Positions 8,901 through 17,043 are shown, numbered from the stretch's first letter. The stretch is 64,000 bases of DNA from Microcella alkalica (GCF_014595885.1 NZ_JABUKC010000001.1:620001-684000), one strand, 5' to 3'. A program made the numbers and translations. Notes: generated from the letters alone by a model not told the origin.

Positions 8901-9770
8901 ATGGGAGCGGGCGTCGAGCCCGAGTGGGTCGCGCTCAACCGCGCCCACTGGGACGAGAAGGTGCCCGTGCACCTGGCGAGCGAGTTCTACGACCTCGCGC
9001 CCCTGCGGCGCGGCGAGGGGCGGCTCTACCCCATCGAGGAGGCGGAGCTGCCCCGCATCGCCCCGCACGGCTGGGAGGGCCTGCGGGTGCTGCACCTGCA
9101 GTGCCACTTCGGCGCCGACTCGCTCGTGCTCGCGCAGCGCGGCGCCGAGGTCGTCGGACTCGACTTCTCGATGCCGGCCATCCGCGCCGCGCGCGAGCTG
9201 GCCGACGAGCTCGGGCTCGCCGACCGCACGCGATTCGTGTGCGCCGACCTCTACGACGCGCGTCACCGGCTGCCCGACCCGGAGGGCTTCGACGTCGTCT
9301 TCACGACGTGGGGCACGATCGGCTGGCTGCCCGACACCGCGGAGTGGGCGCGCATCATCGCGTGGTTCCTGAAGCCCGGCGGGCGGCTGTACTTCGCCGA
9401 CGGGCATCCGACCGCGTTCGTGTTCGACGAGAGCGACGGCACGGTGCCGGTGCGCGGGGTGCCGTACCCGGTGCCGACCTACGGCTACTTTCGCGCCGAG
9501 GGACTCTCGCTCGACGACGATGCCGACTACGCCGACCCCGAGGCGACGCTCGCGAACTCGCGCACCGTCGAGTGGATGCACCCCCTCGGCCGCACCATCA
9601 CCGACCTCATCGACGCCGGGCTCTCGATCGACTTCGTGCACGAGCACGACGCCGTGCCGTGGCAGATCTTCTCGGCCGCCGAGCGCGGCGATGACGGGCT
9701 GTGGCGCATGCCGGGTGAGCCGCTGCTGCCCCTCGGCATGAGCCTGGGGGCGACGCGTCGCCTCGACTGA
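8901..9770 (+). CDS. Class I SAM-dependent methyltransferase
   Basis: A 289-residue methyltransferase with a seven-stranded Rossmann fold. The SAM-binding motif I is VLHLQCHFGADSLVLAQRGA near residue 60, followed by VVGLDFS with the acidic residue at the end of strand 2. Motif IV-like FDVVFTTWGTIGWLPD follows. The substrate is not evident; the best generic match in my memory is to uncharacterised actinobacterial methyltransferases. It starts 6 bp after the UPF0182 stop, with GGGGGCC before the ATG, so it is likely the last gene of that transcript. Confidence 0.85.
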   Translation: MGAGVEPEWVALNRAHWDEKVPVHLASEFYDLAPLRRGEGRLYPIEEAELPRIAPHGWEGLRVLHLQCHFGADSLVLAQRGAEVVGLDFSMPAIRAARELADELGLADRTRFVCADLYDARHRLPDPEGFDVVFTTWGTIGWLPDTAEWARIIAWFLKPGGRLYFADGHPTAFVFDESDGTVPVRGVPYPVPTYGYFRAEGLSLDDDADYADPEATLANSRTVEWMHPLGRTITDLIDAGLSIDFVHEHDAVPWQIFSAAERGDDGLWRMPGEPLLPLGMSLGATRRLD

Positions 9771-9881
9771 GCGTCGCTGTCGTTCGCATTCCGAACGTTC
9801 GTCGTGTCCCCCCTTCTGCGGACACTGCGAAGGCGAGCACCGTTCGCCTATCCTGACCGCACCACGACACGGAGGTGCGAT

Positions 9882-11111
9882 TTGACGACCGATCTCGCGG
9901 ACGCGATGGCTGTCTCGCTGCGCCCGGTGCTCCGCGCGGCGGACGTGCTCGCGGGCGACGCGCGCTCCGCCCTGCCGCGCCCCACCGACGCCCCGCGTGC
10001 CGTCGCCGACGGGCCCACCGCTGACCGCATCCTCGTCGTCGGCTCCGGGCCGGCCGTGGGCTGGGGCGTCGTCTCGCACGAGCTCGGTGTGCCCGGCGCC
10101 CTCGCTCGCTCACTGCGCGCCGCGAGCGGCCGCGGCGCCCTCGTCGACCTCAAGGCCGACGAGCGCTGGAGCGCCCACGACATCGCCGATCGCCTCCGGC
10201 AGGCCTCGCTCGGCCGCTACGACGCCGCCGTCGTCGTGCTCGGCGACACGGACGTGCTCGCCGGGCAGACCTCGCGCGCCTGGCGCGACGGGCTGCACGA
10301 GCTGCTCGCTGCGTGGCGCGAGACCGGCGGCGCCGCCTCGCACCTGCTCATCGTCGAGATCCCGCGCCTCGACGCGGCCCCCGGGCTCCAGGGCGCCGTG
10401 CAGAGCTGGGCCGCCCGCCGCGCGCAGGAGTTCAACGCCATCCTCCACGAGCGCGTGGCGAGCGAGCCCGGCGTCACCGTCGTGCGCCTGCCCGAGACCC
10501 TCGCGCTGCGCCCCGACGGCTGGGCGCGCGGCGACTACGCCTTCCTCGGCACGCTCATCGCGGCGGCCCTCGTCGACGAGCTCGATCTCGCCGCGGGCGA
10601 GCCCGTCCAGCGGCGACCCGCCCTCGAGTCGGCCGACGCCGCGCGCAACGAGCTGCTCGTGCTCTCGCTCGCCGAGCACCGCGCGCGCCTGGAGTGGATC
10701 GTCACCGTCGCCGCCTCGGCCTTCAAGGCACCGACCGCGCTCGTGACGGTGCTCGGCCCCGACCGGCAGTGGCACGTCGCGCGCATCGGCTACCCCTCGG
10801 AGAGCCTGCCCATCGAGGACTCGTTCTGCCTCTACGCCGTCGAGCTCGACGAGCCGCTCATCGTGCTCGACGCGAGCGGCGATCCGCGCTTCGCCGGCAA
10901 CCCGCTCGTCACCGGCCCCACCGGCGTGCGCTTCTACGCCGGCGCCGCGATCGAGGGCGCCGACGGCCGACCCGTCGGCGCGCTCTGCGTGCTCGACCGA
11001 GAGGCGCGCGCCGGCGTCACCGCCGCCGAGCGCACGCTGCTGCTGAGCCTCGCCCGCCGCGCGCAGGACGTCGTCTGGGCGGCCGAGCGCGAGCTCGCCA
11101 TCGCCTCCTGA
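9882..11111 (+). CDS. SGNH/GDSL-hydrolase-like domain fused to a GAF domain
   Basis: A 409-residue two-domain protein. Residues about 45-240 resemble a flavodoxin-like SGNH hydrolase: RILVVGSGPAVGWGV at the place of the GDS block, YDAAVVVLGDTDVLAG at block III, and AYDF-like GDYAFLGTLIAAALVDEL near the end. The catalytic Ser/Asp/His set is not convincingly conserved. Residues about 265-405 form a GAF domain (EWIVTVAASAFKAPTALVTV, SFCLYAVELDEPLIV, VGALCVLDREAR). TTG 9882 is chosen because GGAGGTG lies eight bases upstream and TATCCT at 9849-9854 fits a promoter. It may be a sensor rather than an esterase. Confidence 0.7.
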   Translation: MTTDLADAMAVSLRPVLRAADVLAGDARSALPRPTDAPRAVADGPTADRILVVGSGPAVGWGVVSHELGVPGALARSLRAASGRGALVDLKADERWSAHDIADRLRQASLGRYDAAVVVLGDTDVLAGQTSRAWRDGLHELLAAWRETGGAASHLLIVEIPRLDAAPGLQGAVQSWAARRAQEFNAILHERVASEPGVTVVRLPETLALRPDGWARGDYAFLGTLIAAALVDELDLAAGEPVQRRPALESADAARNELLVLSLAEHRARLEWIVTVAASAFKAPTALVTVLGPDRQWHVARIGYPSESLPIEDSFCLYAVELDEPLIVLDASGDPRFAGNPLVTGPTGVRFYAGAAIEGADGRPVGALCVLDREARAGVTAAERTLLLSLARRAQDVVWAAERELAIAS

Positions 11112-11122
11112 CGCCGCCCCGA

Positions 11123-11152
11123 TTCGACGGATGCTCTCGCCCCTGGTATCGT
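11123..11152 (+). promoter_or_regulatory. Promoter of the initiator tRNA gene
   Basis: A TTCGAC -35-like element at 11123-11128 and a TATCGT -10-like element at 11147-11152 are separated by 18 bases. The predicted transcript start lies about six bases before the tRNA. Confidence 0.5.
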
Positions 11153-11164
11153 GGATTCTCGTGC

Positions 11165-11241
11165 CGCGGGGTGGAGCAGCTCGGTAGCTCGCTGGGCTCA
11201 TAACCCAGAGGTCGTAGGTTCAAATCCTGCCCCCGCAACCA
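11165..11241 (+). tRNA. Initiator tRNA-fMet (anticodon CAT), CCA encoded
   Basis: A complete cloverleaf can be drawn. The acceptor is CGCGGGG against CCCCGCA, the D stem GAGC/GCTC, the anticodon stem CTGGG/CCCAG around CTCATAA, and the T stem GTAGG/CCTGC around TTCAAAT; then discriminator A and CCA. Three features mark it as the initiator rather than elongator methionine tRNA: the unpaired C1 opposite A72, the three consecutive G-C pairs next to the anticodon loop, and A11-U24 in the D stem. An intrinsic terminator follows within five bases. Confidence 0.97.
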
Positions 11242-11245
11242 CGTG

Positions 11246-11275
11246 AAGGCCCGGAATCCTCGGATTCCGGGCCTT
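11246..11275 (+). terminator. Intrinsic terminator downstream of tRNA-fMet
   Basis: AAGGCCCGGAATCC at 11246-11259 pairs perfectly with GGATTCCGGGCCTT at 11262-11275 across a two-base turn. The T run is short (TTCT), as is usual in very GC-rich genomes. Confidence 0.85.
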
Positions 11276-11571
11276 CTGCATGTCGGGCGCACGGTGTCTC
11301 GAGCGCCCTGCTCGGCCGGCCGGTCGCGCCGCCGGAGCGTCACCCGGAGGGGTGGCAGACGGCCCGGTGCGCGTTCGCAAAACGCACGGGCGACGTGTCG
11401 TCGTGGCGCGCGCTCAGCGAGCGTTCGCCAGAGTGAGGAGCGGGAGTTCCGGGCCCCGCCCGGACGCGATGCCCCCTCGTGATCCCGCAGGGCCGGTGCC
11501 CGCCACGCTCGCCCCCCGAGCTCGCGCGCACCGGCCCCACCTCGTTCCGGGGACGGCGCACGCGGCGCGGC
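11276..11571. other. Intergenic stretch without a recognisable gene
   Basis: About 300 bases between the tRNA terminator and the tandem repeats. I see no coding potential that looks like a known family. A weak hairpin, TCCGGGC/GCCCGGA, lies at 11448-11464. There is no integrase or direct repeat of the tRNA 3' end, so nothing points to an integrated element. Confidence 0.6.
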
Positions 11572-11668
11572 GGATGACCCCGCCTCCGCGGCGCGGAGGA
11601 TGACCCCGCCTCCGCGGTGCGGAGGATGACCCCGCCTCCGCGGTGCGGAGGATGACTCCGCCTCCGCG
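11572..11668. repeat. 26-bp tandem repeat, 3.7 copies, each able to fold as a hairpin
   Basis: Units begin at 11572, 11598, 11624 and 11650 (the last truncated) with GGATGACCCCGCCTCCGC. Copies 2 and 3 are identical, copy 1 differs by one base, and copy 4 has CT for CC. Across each junction CCTCCGC pairs with GCGGAGG over three bases (for example 11583-11589 with 11593-11599). The array ends five bases beyond the ribokinase stop codon. Confidence 0.9.
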
Positions 11669-11673
11669 CTCGG

Positions 11674-12576
11674 TCAGTCGCGAGGCGGCTGCGCGCCCCT
11701 CCACTGCACGGCGGCCGAGCCCGCGGCGACGCCGCGCTCGACGGCGGTCACGAGGTCGCCCCCGCGGTGCAGCTCCGCCGCGACGGCGCCGACGAACGCG
11801 TCGCCCGCGCCCGTCGTGTCGACGACCGGCACGCGCGGCGCCGGCACGGCGGCCGACTCGGCCGCGCCGCCCTCCGCGCGGCGCGCGAGCACGGCGCCCT
11901 CGCCGCCGAGCGTGACGACCGCGCTGCGGCAGCGCTCGAGCAGGGCGAGCGCGGCAGCGGCCGCCGAGCTCGCATCGGCGACGACGGTGCCGGTGAGATC
12001 GGAGGCCTCGGACTCGTTGACGACCAGGGGGTCGCAGACGGCGAGGAGGGCATCCGGCACGGGGCGGCTGGGGGAGAGATTCAGCACGACGCGCCCGCCC
12101 GCCGCGGCCACGGCGGCGGCGGCGGCCTCGACGGCGGGCAGCGGCACCTCGAGCTGCGCGAGCAGCACCGTGCCGGCGTCGAGCAGGGGTGCGATCGCCG
12201 CCGTGACGCGCTCGGGAGCGAGGCGGCCGTTCGCGCCGGGAGCGACGACGATCGAGTTCTCGCCGTCGCGGTCGAGGGTGATGAGCGCGACGCCCGTGGG
12301 TGCGTCGTCGCGTCGCTCGACGAGCGCGGTGTCGACGCCGCCGCCGTCGAGCGCCGCGAGCAGCTCGGTTCCGCCCGCGTCGGCGCCGACCGCGCCGACG
12401 AACACCGGTCGCGCGCCCTCTCGGGCGGCCGCGAGCGCCTGGTTGGCGCCCTTGCCGCCGGTGCCGACGACGACGTCGCCGCCCATGACGGTCTCGCCCG
12501 GGCGAGGGTGCCGTTCGACGGTCACGGTGGAGTCGGTGTTGGCCGAGCCGAGCACGATGAGGGTCATGGGCTCCAT
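11674..12576 (-). CDS. rbsK: Ribokinase (PfkB family)
   Basis: A 300-residue sugar kinase that phosphorylates ribose to ribose-5-phosphate. The substrate-side signature GGKGANQALAAA is near residue 42, and the ATP-side signature with the catalytic base is DTTGAGDAFVGA near residue 250. The Asn-Glu Mg-binding motif is VVNESEASDL. Length is normal for RbsK. Two Met codons compete: MEPMTL at 12576 or MTLIVLG at 12567; the family usually starts at the latter. No ribose transporter or LacI regulator lies nearby, so the gene stands alone. Its 3' end abuts the tandem hairpin repeats, which may serve as its terminator. Confidence 0.88.
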   Translation of the reverse strand: MEPMTLIVLGSANTDSTVTVERHPRPGETVMGGDVVVGTGGKGANQALAAAREGARPVFVGAVGADAGGTELLAALDGGGVDTALVERRDDAPTGVALITLDRDGENSIVVAPGANGRLAPERVTAAIAPLLDAGTVLLAQLEVPLPAVEAAAAAVAAAGGRVVLNLSPSRPVPDALLAVCDPLVVNESEASDLTGTVVADASSAAAAALALLERCRSAVVTLGGEGAVLARRAEGGAAESAAVPAPRVPVVDTTGAGDAFVGAVAAELHRGGDLVTAVERGVAAGSAAVQWRGAQPPRD

Positions 12577-12596
12577 GCTCGCAGAGCGCGCGTGCG

Positions 12597-12602
12597 TAGG
12601 CT
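12597..12602 (+). promoter_or_regulatory. -10 hexamer TAGGCT, leaderless start for the nitrilase-family gene
   Basis: TAGGCT ends six bases before ATG 12609. That is the spacing expected if transcription begins at the start codon. No Shine-Dalgarno sequence is present. Confidence 0.6.
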
Positions 12603-12608
12603 GGCCCC

Positions 12609-13415
12609 ATGACCGACCGCACGGGCGTCGCCGTCGCGCAGTTCGCGCCGGGGGCCGATCGCGACGAGAACCTGGCGCGACTCCGAGCGCTCGCGGCGCT
12701 CGCCGTCGACCGCGGCGCGGGGCTCGTCGTGGCCCCCGAGTACAGCAGCTTCTTCGCCCCCGAGCTCGGGCCCGAGTGGGTGGCCGCCGCCGAGCCGCTC
12801 GACGGCCCGTTCGTGCGGGGGCTCGGGGCGATCGCGCGCGAGCTCGGCATCGTGCTCGTTGCGGGGCTGGTCGAGGTCGGCACGCGCGACGATCGGTTCC
12901 GCAACACGATCGTCGCCGTGGGGGTCGACGGGGGAGTGCTCGCCGTCTCGCGCAAGCTGCACCTCTACGACGCCTTCGGGGCGCTCGAGTCGCGCTGGGC
13001 GGAGGCGGGCGAGATCGAGCCGCCGCAGCTGTTCGCCTTCGCGGGGCTGCAGGTGGGCATCCAGACCTGCTACGACGTGCGGTTTCCCGAGGTGACGCGC
13101 CGCCTGGTCGACGCGGGCGCCGAGCTCGTGCTGATCCCTGCCGAATGGGTGCGCGGCCCGCAGAAGGAGCACCACTGGCGCACGCTCGTCACCGCGCGCG
13201 CCCTCGAGAACACGATCTACGTCGCCGCGGCCGACCATGCGCCGCCGATCGGCGTCGGCTGCAGTGTCGTCGTCGACCCGATGGGCGTCGTGGTCGCCGC
13301 CCTCGGCGAGCAGGTGGATGCGGCGGTCGCCTTCCCCACGCGCGCCCGGCTCGACGAGGTGCGCGCCGTCAATCCCGCACTGCGTCTGCGCCGTTTCGAC
13401 GTCGTCGCCCGCTGA
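12609..13415 (+). CDS. Carbon-nitrogen hydrolase (nitrilase superfamily amidase)
   Basis: A 268-residue cytoplasmic amidase. The catalytic triad is complete: Glu44 in APEYSSF, Lys116 in SRKLHLYDAF, and the nucleophile Cys154 in QTCYDVRFPE. A second conserved Glu sits in PAEWVRGPQKEHHW. These signatures are closest to the omega-amidase / deaminated-glutathione amidase branch (Nit2/YafV type), which would fit the aminotransferase encoded next to it. The exact substrate is an inference. Transcription appears leaderless. The gene converges on the aminotransferase, with a shared hairpin terminator between them. Confidence 0.85.
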   Translation: MTDRTGVAVAQFAPGADRDENLARLRALAALAVDRGAGLVVAPEYSSFFAPELGPEWVAAAEPLDGPFVRGLGAIARELGIVLVAGLVEVGTRDDRFRNTIVAVGVDGGVLAVSRKLHLYDAFGALESRWAEAGEIEPPQLFAFAGLQVGIQTCYDVRFPEVTRRLVDAGAELVLIPAEWVRGPQKEHHWRTLVTARALENTIYVAAADHAPPIGVGCSVVVDPMGVVVAALGEQVDAAVAFPTRARLDEVRAVNPALRLRRFDVVAR

Positions 13416-13421
13416 CGCGTC

Positions 13422-13446
13422 ACCGCGCACCGATGCGGTGCGCGGT
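13422..13446. terminator. Bidirectional hairpin between convergent amidase and aminotransferase genes
   Basis: ACCGCGCACCG at 13422-13432 pairs perfectly with CGGTGCGCGGT at 13436-13446 over a three-base loop. The arm on the right reaches the aminotransferase stop codon, so it can serve both transcripts. Confidence 0.75.
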
Positions 13447-14645
13447 CAGCCCCGCACGCCGCGTAGCCGCCGCGCAGCCTCCTCGATCGCCGCGTCGCTG
13501 CGGCAGAACGCGAAGCGCAGCGAGCTGCGGATCGCGGGGTCCGGGGAGCCGGGCGCGAACGCGCTCAGCGGGATCGACGCGACCCCGGCATCCCGCACGA
13601 GCTCGCGCGCGAAGGCCGCCGCATCGGTCACGCCCAGCGGGGCGGCGTCGGCCACGACGAAGTACGAGCCGCAGCTCGGTGCGACCGCGAAGCCGGCCTC
13701 GCGCAGCCCCTCGCTCAGCAGGTCGCGCCGTCGCGCGAGCGTCGAGCGGCACCGCTCGAAGAACGCGTCGGGCAGGCCGAGCCCGACGGCGACGGCCGGC
13801 TGGAACGGTGCGCCGTTGACGTAGGTGAGGAACTGCTTGACCGCCACCACCCGCTCGATCAGGTCGGCCGGCCCGGTGACCCAGCCGATCTTCCAGCCGG
13901 TGACGCGGAAGGTCTTCGCGGCGCTCGAGATCGTCAGCGCGCGACCGACCGCGCTCGGCACGGCGGCGATGGGCGTGAACGGGGCGTCGTCGAAGACGAG
14001 GTGCTCGTACACCTCGTCGCTCACGACGACCGCGCCGTGCGCGGCGGCCCGGGCCGCGATGCGCTCGAGCAGCTCGGGCGCGATGACCGAGCCGGTCGGA
14101 TTGTGCGGGTTGTTCAGCAGCACCACGGTCGTGCGCGGTCCGATCGCCGCATCGATGTCGGCGGGGTCGGGCTGGAAGTCGGGCGCCCGCAGCGGGATCG
14201 TCGCGTGCCGAGCGCCGAGGAGCCCGATGATCGCGGCGTACGCGTCGTAGAACGGCGAGAGGGTCACGACCTCGCCGCCCCGCGGCACGAGCGCCAGCAG
14301 GGTCGCCGCGATCGCCTCCGTCGCGCCCGCCGTGACGAGCACCTCGGTCTCCGGGTCGGGCTGTGGGGCGCCGAATCGGGCGCGGTGCTCGCTGATCGCC
14401 GCGCGCAGCACGGGCATCCCTCGGCCGGGCGGGTACTGGTTGACCCCGGCCCGGATCGCCTCGACGGCCGCCTCGAGCACCTCGGCTGGTCCGTCCTCGT
14501 CGGGGAAGCCCTGGCCCAGGTTGACGGCGTCGTGCTCGGCGGCGAGCGCCGACATCTCGGCGAAGATCGTGGGCCGGGTCGACCCGTCGGGCGCGAGCAG
14601 GCCGGCGGCGGCGAGCGCGGCCCGCCACGGCTCCGAGGCAGTCAT
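13446..14645 (-). CDS. Pyridoxal-phosphate aminotransferase, class I/II
   Basis: A 399-residue fold-type I aminotransferase. The PLP lysine is Lys244 in SSAAKTFRVTGWKIGW. The substrate-carboxylate motif NNPHNPTG and the cofactor-stacking VVSDEVYEHLVFD are both present. The N-terminus PTIFAEMSALAAEHDAVNLGQGFPDEDGP is typical of the kynurenine / methionine / N-succinyl-DAP (DapC) aminotransferase group. ATG 14645 is supported by TAGGGT seven bases upstream on the same strand. Together with the neighbouring omega-amidase-like gene it could serve transamination plus deamidation of a glutamine- or methionine-derived keto acid; this is inference from context. Confidence 0.85.
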   Translation of the reverse strand: MTASEPWRAALAAAGLLAPDGSTRPTIFAEMSALAAEHDAVNLGQGFPDEDGPAEVLEAAVEAIRAGVNQYPPGRGMPVLRAAISEHRARFGAPQPDPETEVLVTAGATEAIAATLLALVPRGGEVVTLSPFYDAYAAIIGLLGARHATIPLRAPDFQPDPADIDAAIGPRTTVVLLNNPHNPTGSVIAPELLERIAARAAAHGAVVVSDEVYEHLVFDDAPFTPIAAVPSAVGRALTISSAAKTFRVTGWKIGWVTGPADLIERVVAVKQFLTYVNGAPFQPAVAVGLGLPDAFFERCRSTLARRRDLLSEGLREAGFAVAPSCGSYFVVADAAPLGVTDAAAFARELVRDAGVASIPLSAFAPGSPDPAIRSSLRFAFCRSDAAIEEAARRLRGVRG

Positions 14646-14652
14646 GGCGCTC

Positions 14653-14658
14653 ACCCTA
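14653..14658 (-). promoter_or_regulatory. -10 hexamer TAGGGT, leaderless start for the aminotransferase
   Basis: On the minus strand TAGGGT is followed by seven bases and ATG 14645, which supports that start codon. Confidence 0.55.
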
Positions 14659-14701
14659 CCGAGCGCGCCGAGCGGCGTTCCGCGGCGCGAGGAGGTGGCG
14701 C

Positions 14702-15355
14702 TCAGTCGTCGGCGGCGGCGCGCGAAGGCAGAGTGAGGCTCGTCGCCCAGTCGTAGAAGACGAGCTTGCCCGGCTGCGTGTCCTCCACCTGGGCGTCGAC
14801 CCCGCGCGCCAGCAGGTCGCTGATGCCGCGGATGATCGTGTCGAGGTCGTCGTGCGGGGCCGTGATCGCGAGCCCCGCCGAGCACACCGACAGCACCGAC
14901 GAGATCATCGTCGCGTCGACGTCGCGGCGCACCATGCCGACCTCCTGCAGACGCTGGATCATCTCGCCCCTGATGCCCACCTTCGGCACGTAGCGGAACG
15001 AGTGACTGCTGCGCATGATGCGGTTGAGGGCGTCGCGATCGATGACGAACAGCGTGCGCGAGAGGGGGCGCTCGTAGATGCCGGAGAGGATGTAGAGGTA
15101 GATGCGCGACAGCAGGCCGCCGCGCGGGTCGCGCTCGATGTGGTCGACGATGCCCGCGTACATCGCCGCGAACTCGCGATTGAGCATCGCGACCATGGCC
15201 TCGCTCGGCGACTCGAAGAGTTCGGCGACGCTGGGTTCGTCGAGGCCCGATCGCTCGGCGATCGAGGGCAACGTCACGGCGTCGTAGCCGCCCTCCATGA
15301 GGATGTCCGCCGTCGCGGTCAGGATGCGGTCGACGTCGTTGAGCGGTGGGGGCAT
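14702..15355 (-). CDS. TetR/AcrR-family transcriptional regulator
   Basis: A 217-residue regulator. The N-terminal helix-turn-helix (DRILTATADILMEGGYDAVTLPSIAERSGLDEPSVAELFES) spans about residues 7-50. The remainder is an all-helical ligand-binding domain with no recognised relatives. The Met at 15355 gives the usual short arm before the first helix; a longer frame upstream lacks a family match. A TAGACT hexamer (complement at 15394-15399) lies 38 bases upstream and faces the htrA promoter region. The regulated gene may therefore be itself or the divergent HtrA protease gene; no clear palindrome was found. Confidence 0.8.
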   Translation of the reverse strand: MPPPLNDVDRILTATADILMEGGYDAVTLPSIAERSGLDEPSVAELFESPSEAMVAMLNREFAAMYAGIVDHIERDPRGGLLSRIYLYILSGIYERPLSRTLFVIDRDALNRIMRSSHSFRYVPKVGIRGEMIQRLQEVGMVRRDVDATMISSVLSVCSAGLAITAPHDDLDTIIRGISDLLARGVDAQVEDTQPGKLVFYDWATSLTLPSRAAADD

Positions 15356-15531
15356 CGGCGGCCTCGAGTTTCGGGTGGTGAGGTGGCGTTCGCAGTCTAG
15401 ACGACGGAGGTGGAACGCCGAGTCCACCCCCTTCGGGGGACGCGATCGGGGTACAGGCGACCCCGTGCGGTGCTCCGACGTCGCAGAGACGCCACCAGTG
15501 CAAGCGGCAGGCCGCCCTCAGGCGCGGCAAA

Positions 15532-15537
15532 TAGACT
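15532..15537 (+). promoter_or_regulatory. -10 hexamer TAGACT upstream of htrA
   Basis: TAGACT lies 47 bases before ATG 15585, leaving a short leader with the strong ribosome site AAAGGAG at about 15571. This gene is not leaderless. Confidence 0.5.
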
Positions 15538-15584
15538 GCACAGGTTTGCGGAGGACGCTGACTGCGGCCGAAAGGAGACTCGCC

Positions 15585-17039
15585 ATGACCGAGCACCCCA
15601 CCACCCCCGAGCCGCCCCAGCAGCCCGAGTCCGGCGCGCAGCCGCAGCCTGCGGCGGGCGCCCAGCCCACCCCCGAGACGCCGGCGCAGCCGATCGCCGA
15701 GGCCCCCGCGACCCCCGCGCAGCTGAACGCCGACTCTGCCGCGACCCCCGCGCAGCCGACCCCCGGCGTCGCCGCGCCGCCCGCCGCGAGCGAGACCGCC
15801 GCAGCCGCGGCCCCGGCCGCGACCCCCTCGCCCGCCCCTGCCCCGGCTCCCCGCCGCTCGCTCGCCCCCACCATCGCGGCGCTCGCCGTGGGCGCCCTCA
15901 TCGGCGGCGCGGCCGGAGGCGGCATCGCCGCCTGGGCCCTGTCGAACGACGGCGACGGCGGCGCGACCCCCGCCGGCCCCGCCGCGATCACCGTCAACGA
16001 CCCGCAGGATGCGACGGTCGTCACGGGCGTCGTCGCGAAGGCGATGCCCTCGGTCGTCACGATCGAAGTCGCGGGCGGCGGAGCGCAGGGCAGCGGCTCG
16101 GGCGTCATCATCAGTGAGGACGGCTACGTCGTCACGAACGCCCACGTCGCGACGCTCGACGGCGCGGCGGCCGAGCCGAGCATCCGCGTCACGACCTCCG
16201 ACGGCCGCCTCTGGAACGCGACGCTCGTCGGCGCCGACCCGATCGCCGACCTCGCCGTCATCCAGCTCGAGGGCGCGACCGACCTGACCCCGATCGAGTT
16301 CGCCGACTCCGACGAGCTCAACGTCGGCGACCGCGCGATTGCGATCGGCGCGCCCCTCGGGCTCGCCGGCACCGTCACCGACGGCATCGTGTCGGCCCTG
16401 AACCGCTCGATCACGGTGCAGTCCTCAGCAGTGCCCGACGCGCCCGAGGCGCCCCAGCCCGAGGGCGGCCAGAGCCCCTTCGAGTTCTGGAACTTCGACC
16501 TCCCCGGCGAGCGCCAGCAGGGCCCCTCGGCGTCGACGACGATCTCGCTCGCCGTGATCCAGACCGACGCGGCCATCAACCCCGGCAACTCCGGCGGCGC
16601 GCTGCTCGACAGCGAGGGCCGGCTCATCGGCATCAACGTCGCGATCGCGACGGCCGGCGGCGGTCAGGGCCAGGCGGGCAGCATCGGTGTGGGCTTCTCG
16701 ATCCCGGCGAACCTCGCCGAGCGCATCGCGCAAGAGCTCATCGCGACCGGCTCGGCGAGCCACGGCCTCCTCGGCGCGACGGTCACCGACGCCGGCAGCG
16801 CCGCTTCGAGCGAGGTCGTCGGTGCGCTCATCGACTCGGTCGTGGCGGGCGGCCCGGCCGAGCAGGCGGGCCTGCGCGGCGGCGACATCATCACCGAGTT
16901 CAACGGCGTGCCGATCACCGATCAGGTCGACCTGACGGCGCAGGTGCGCGCCCTCGCCGGGGGCGCGAGTGCCGAGCTGACATACGTGCGCGGCGGCGAC
17001 AGCGAGACGGTCACGGTGACGCTGGGCGAACTGCAGTAG
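15585..17039 (+). CDS. HtrA/DegP-like trypsin-type serine protease with PDZ domain
   Basis: A 484-residue membrane-anchored protease for envelope quality control. Residues 1-85 are a Pro/Ala-rich cytoplasmic tail, followed by one membrane helix (PTIAALAVGALIGGAAGGGI). The protease domain has the full triad: His187 in VVTNAHVATL, Asp222 in ADPIADLAVIQL, and Ser336 in INPGNSGGALLD. A PDZ domain occupies about 400-480 (GGPAEQAGLRGGDIITEFNG). A Pro/Gln insertion lies between Asp222 and Ser336. The start follows AAAGGAGACTCGCC. The divergent TetR gene is the only visible candidate regulator. Confidence 0.92.
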   Translation: MTEHPTTPEPPQQPESGAQPQPAAGAQPTPETPAQPIAEAPATPAQLNADSAATPAQPTPGVAAPPAASETAAAAAPAATPSPAPAPAPRRSLAPTIAALAVGALIGGAAGGGIAAWALSNDGDGGATPAGPAAITVNDPQDATVVTGVVAKAMPSVVTIEVAGGGAQGSGSGVIISEDGYVVTNAHVATLDGAAAEPSIRVTTSDGRLWNATLVGADPIADLAVIQLEGATDLTPIEFADSDELNVGDRAIAIGAPLGLAGTVTDGIVSALNRSITVQSSAVPDAPEAPQPEGGQSPFEFWNFDLPGERQQGPSASTTISLAVIQTDAAINPGNSGGALLDSEGRLIGINVAIATAGGGQGQAGSIGVGFSIPANLAERIAQELIATGSASHGLLGATVTDAGSAASSEVVGALIDSVVAGGPAEQAGLRGGDIITEFNGVPITDQVDLTAQVRALAGGASAELTYVRGGDSETVTVTLGELQ

Positions 17040-17043
17040 GCAC

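Noticed and set aside
5580-10079. Minus-strand open frame of about 1500 codons opposite ylbL, UPF0182 and the methyltransferase
   Set aside because: Shadow frame created by GC3 bias; composition is Arg/Asp/Val without domains and the plus-strand genes are clear.
11017-11380. Minus-strand open frame over the tRNA giving GQDLNLRPLGYEPSELP
   Set aside because: It is the antisense translation of a tRNA gene, a well-known false protein in databases.
11242-11571. Genomic island or attachment site downstream of the tRNA
   Set aside because: No integrase and no repeat of the tRNA 3' end in the window.
11572-11668. CRISPR array
   Set aside because: The units are directly adjacent with no spacers and no cas genes are near.
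14646-16145. 500-codon N-terminal extension of the aminotransferase frame
   Set aside because: Runs through the TetR and htrA genes and contains no aminotransferase similarity before the ATG at 14645.
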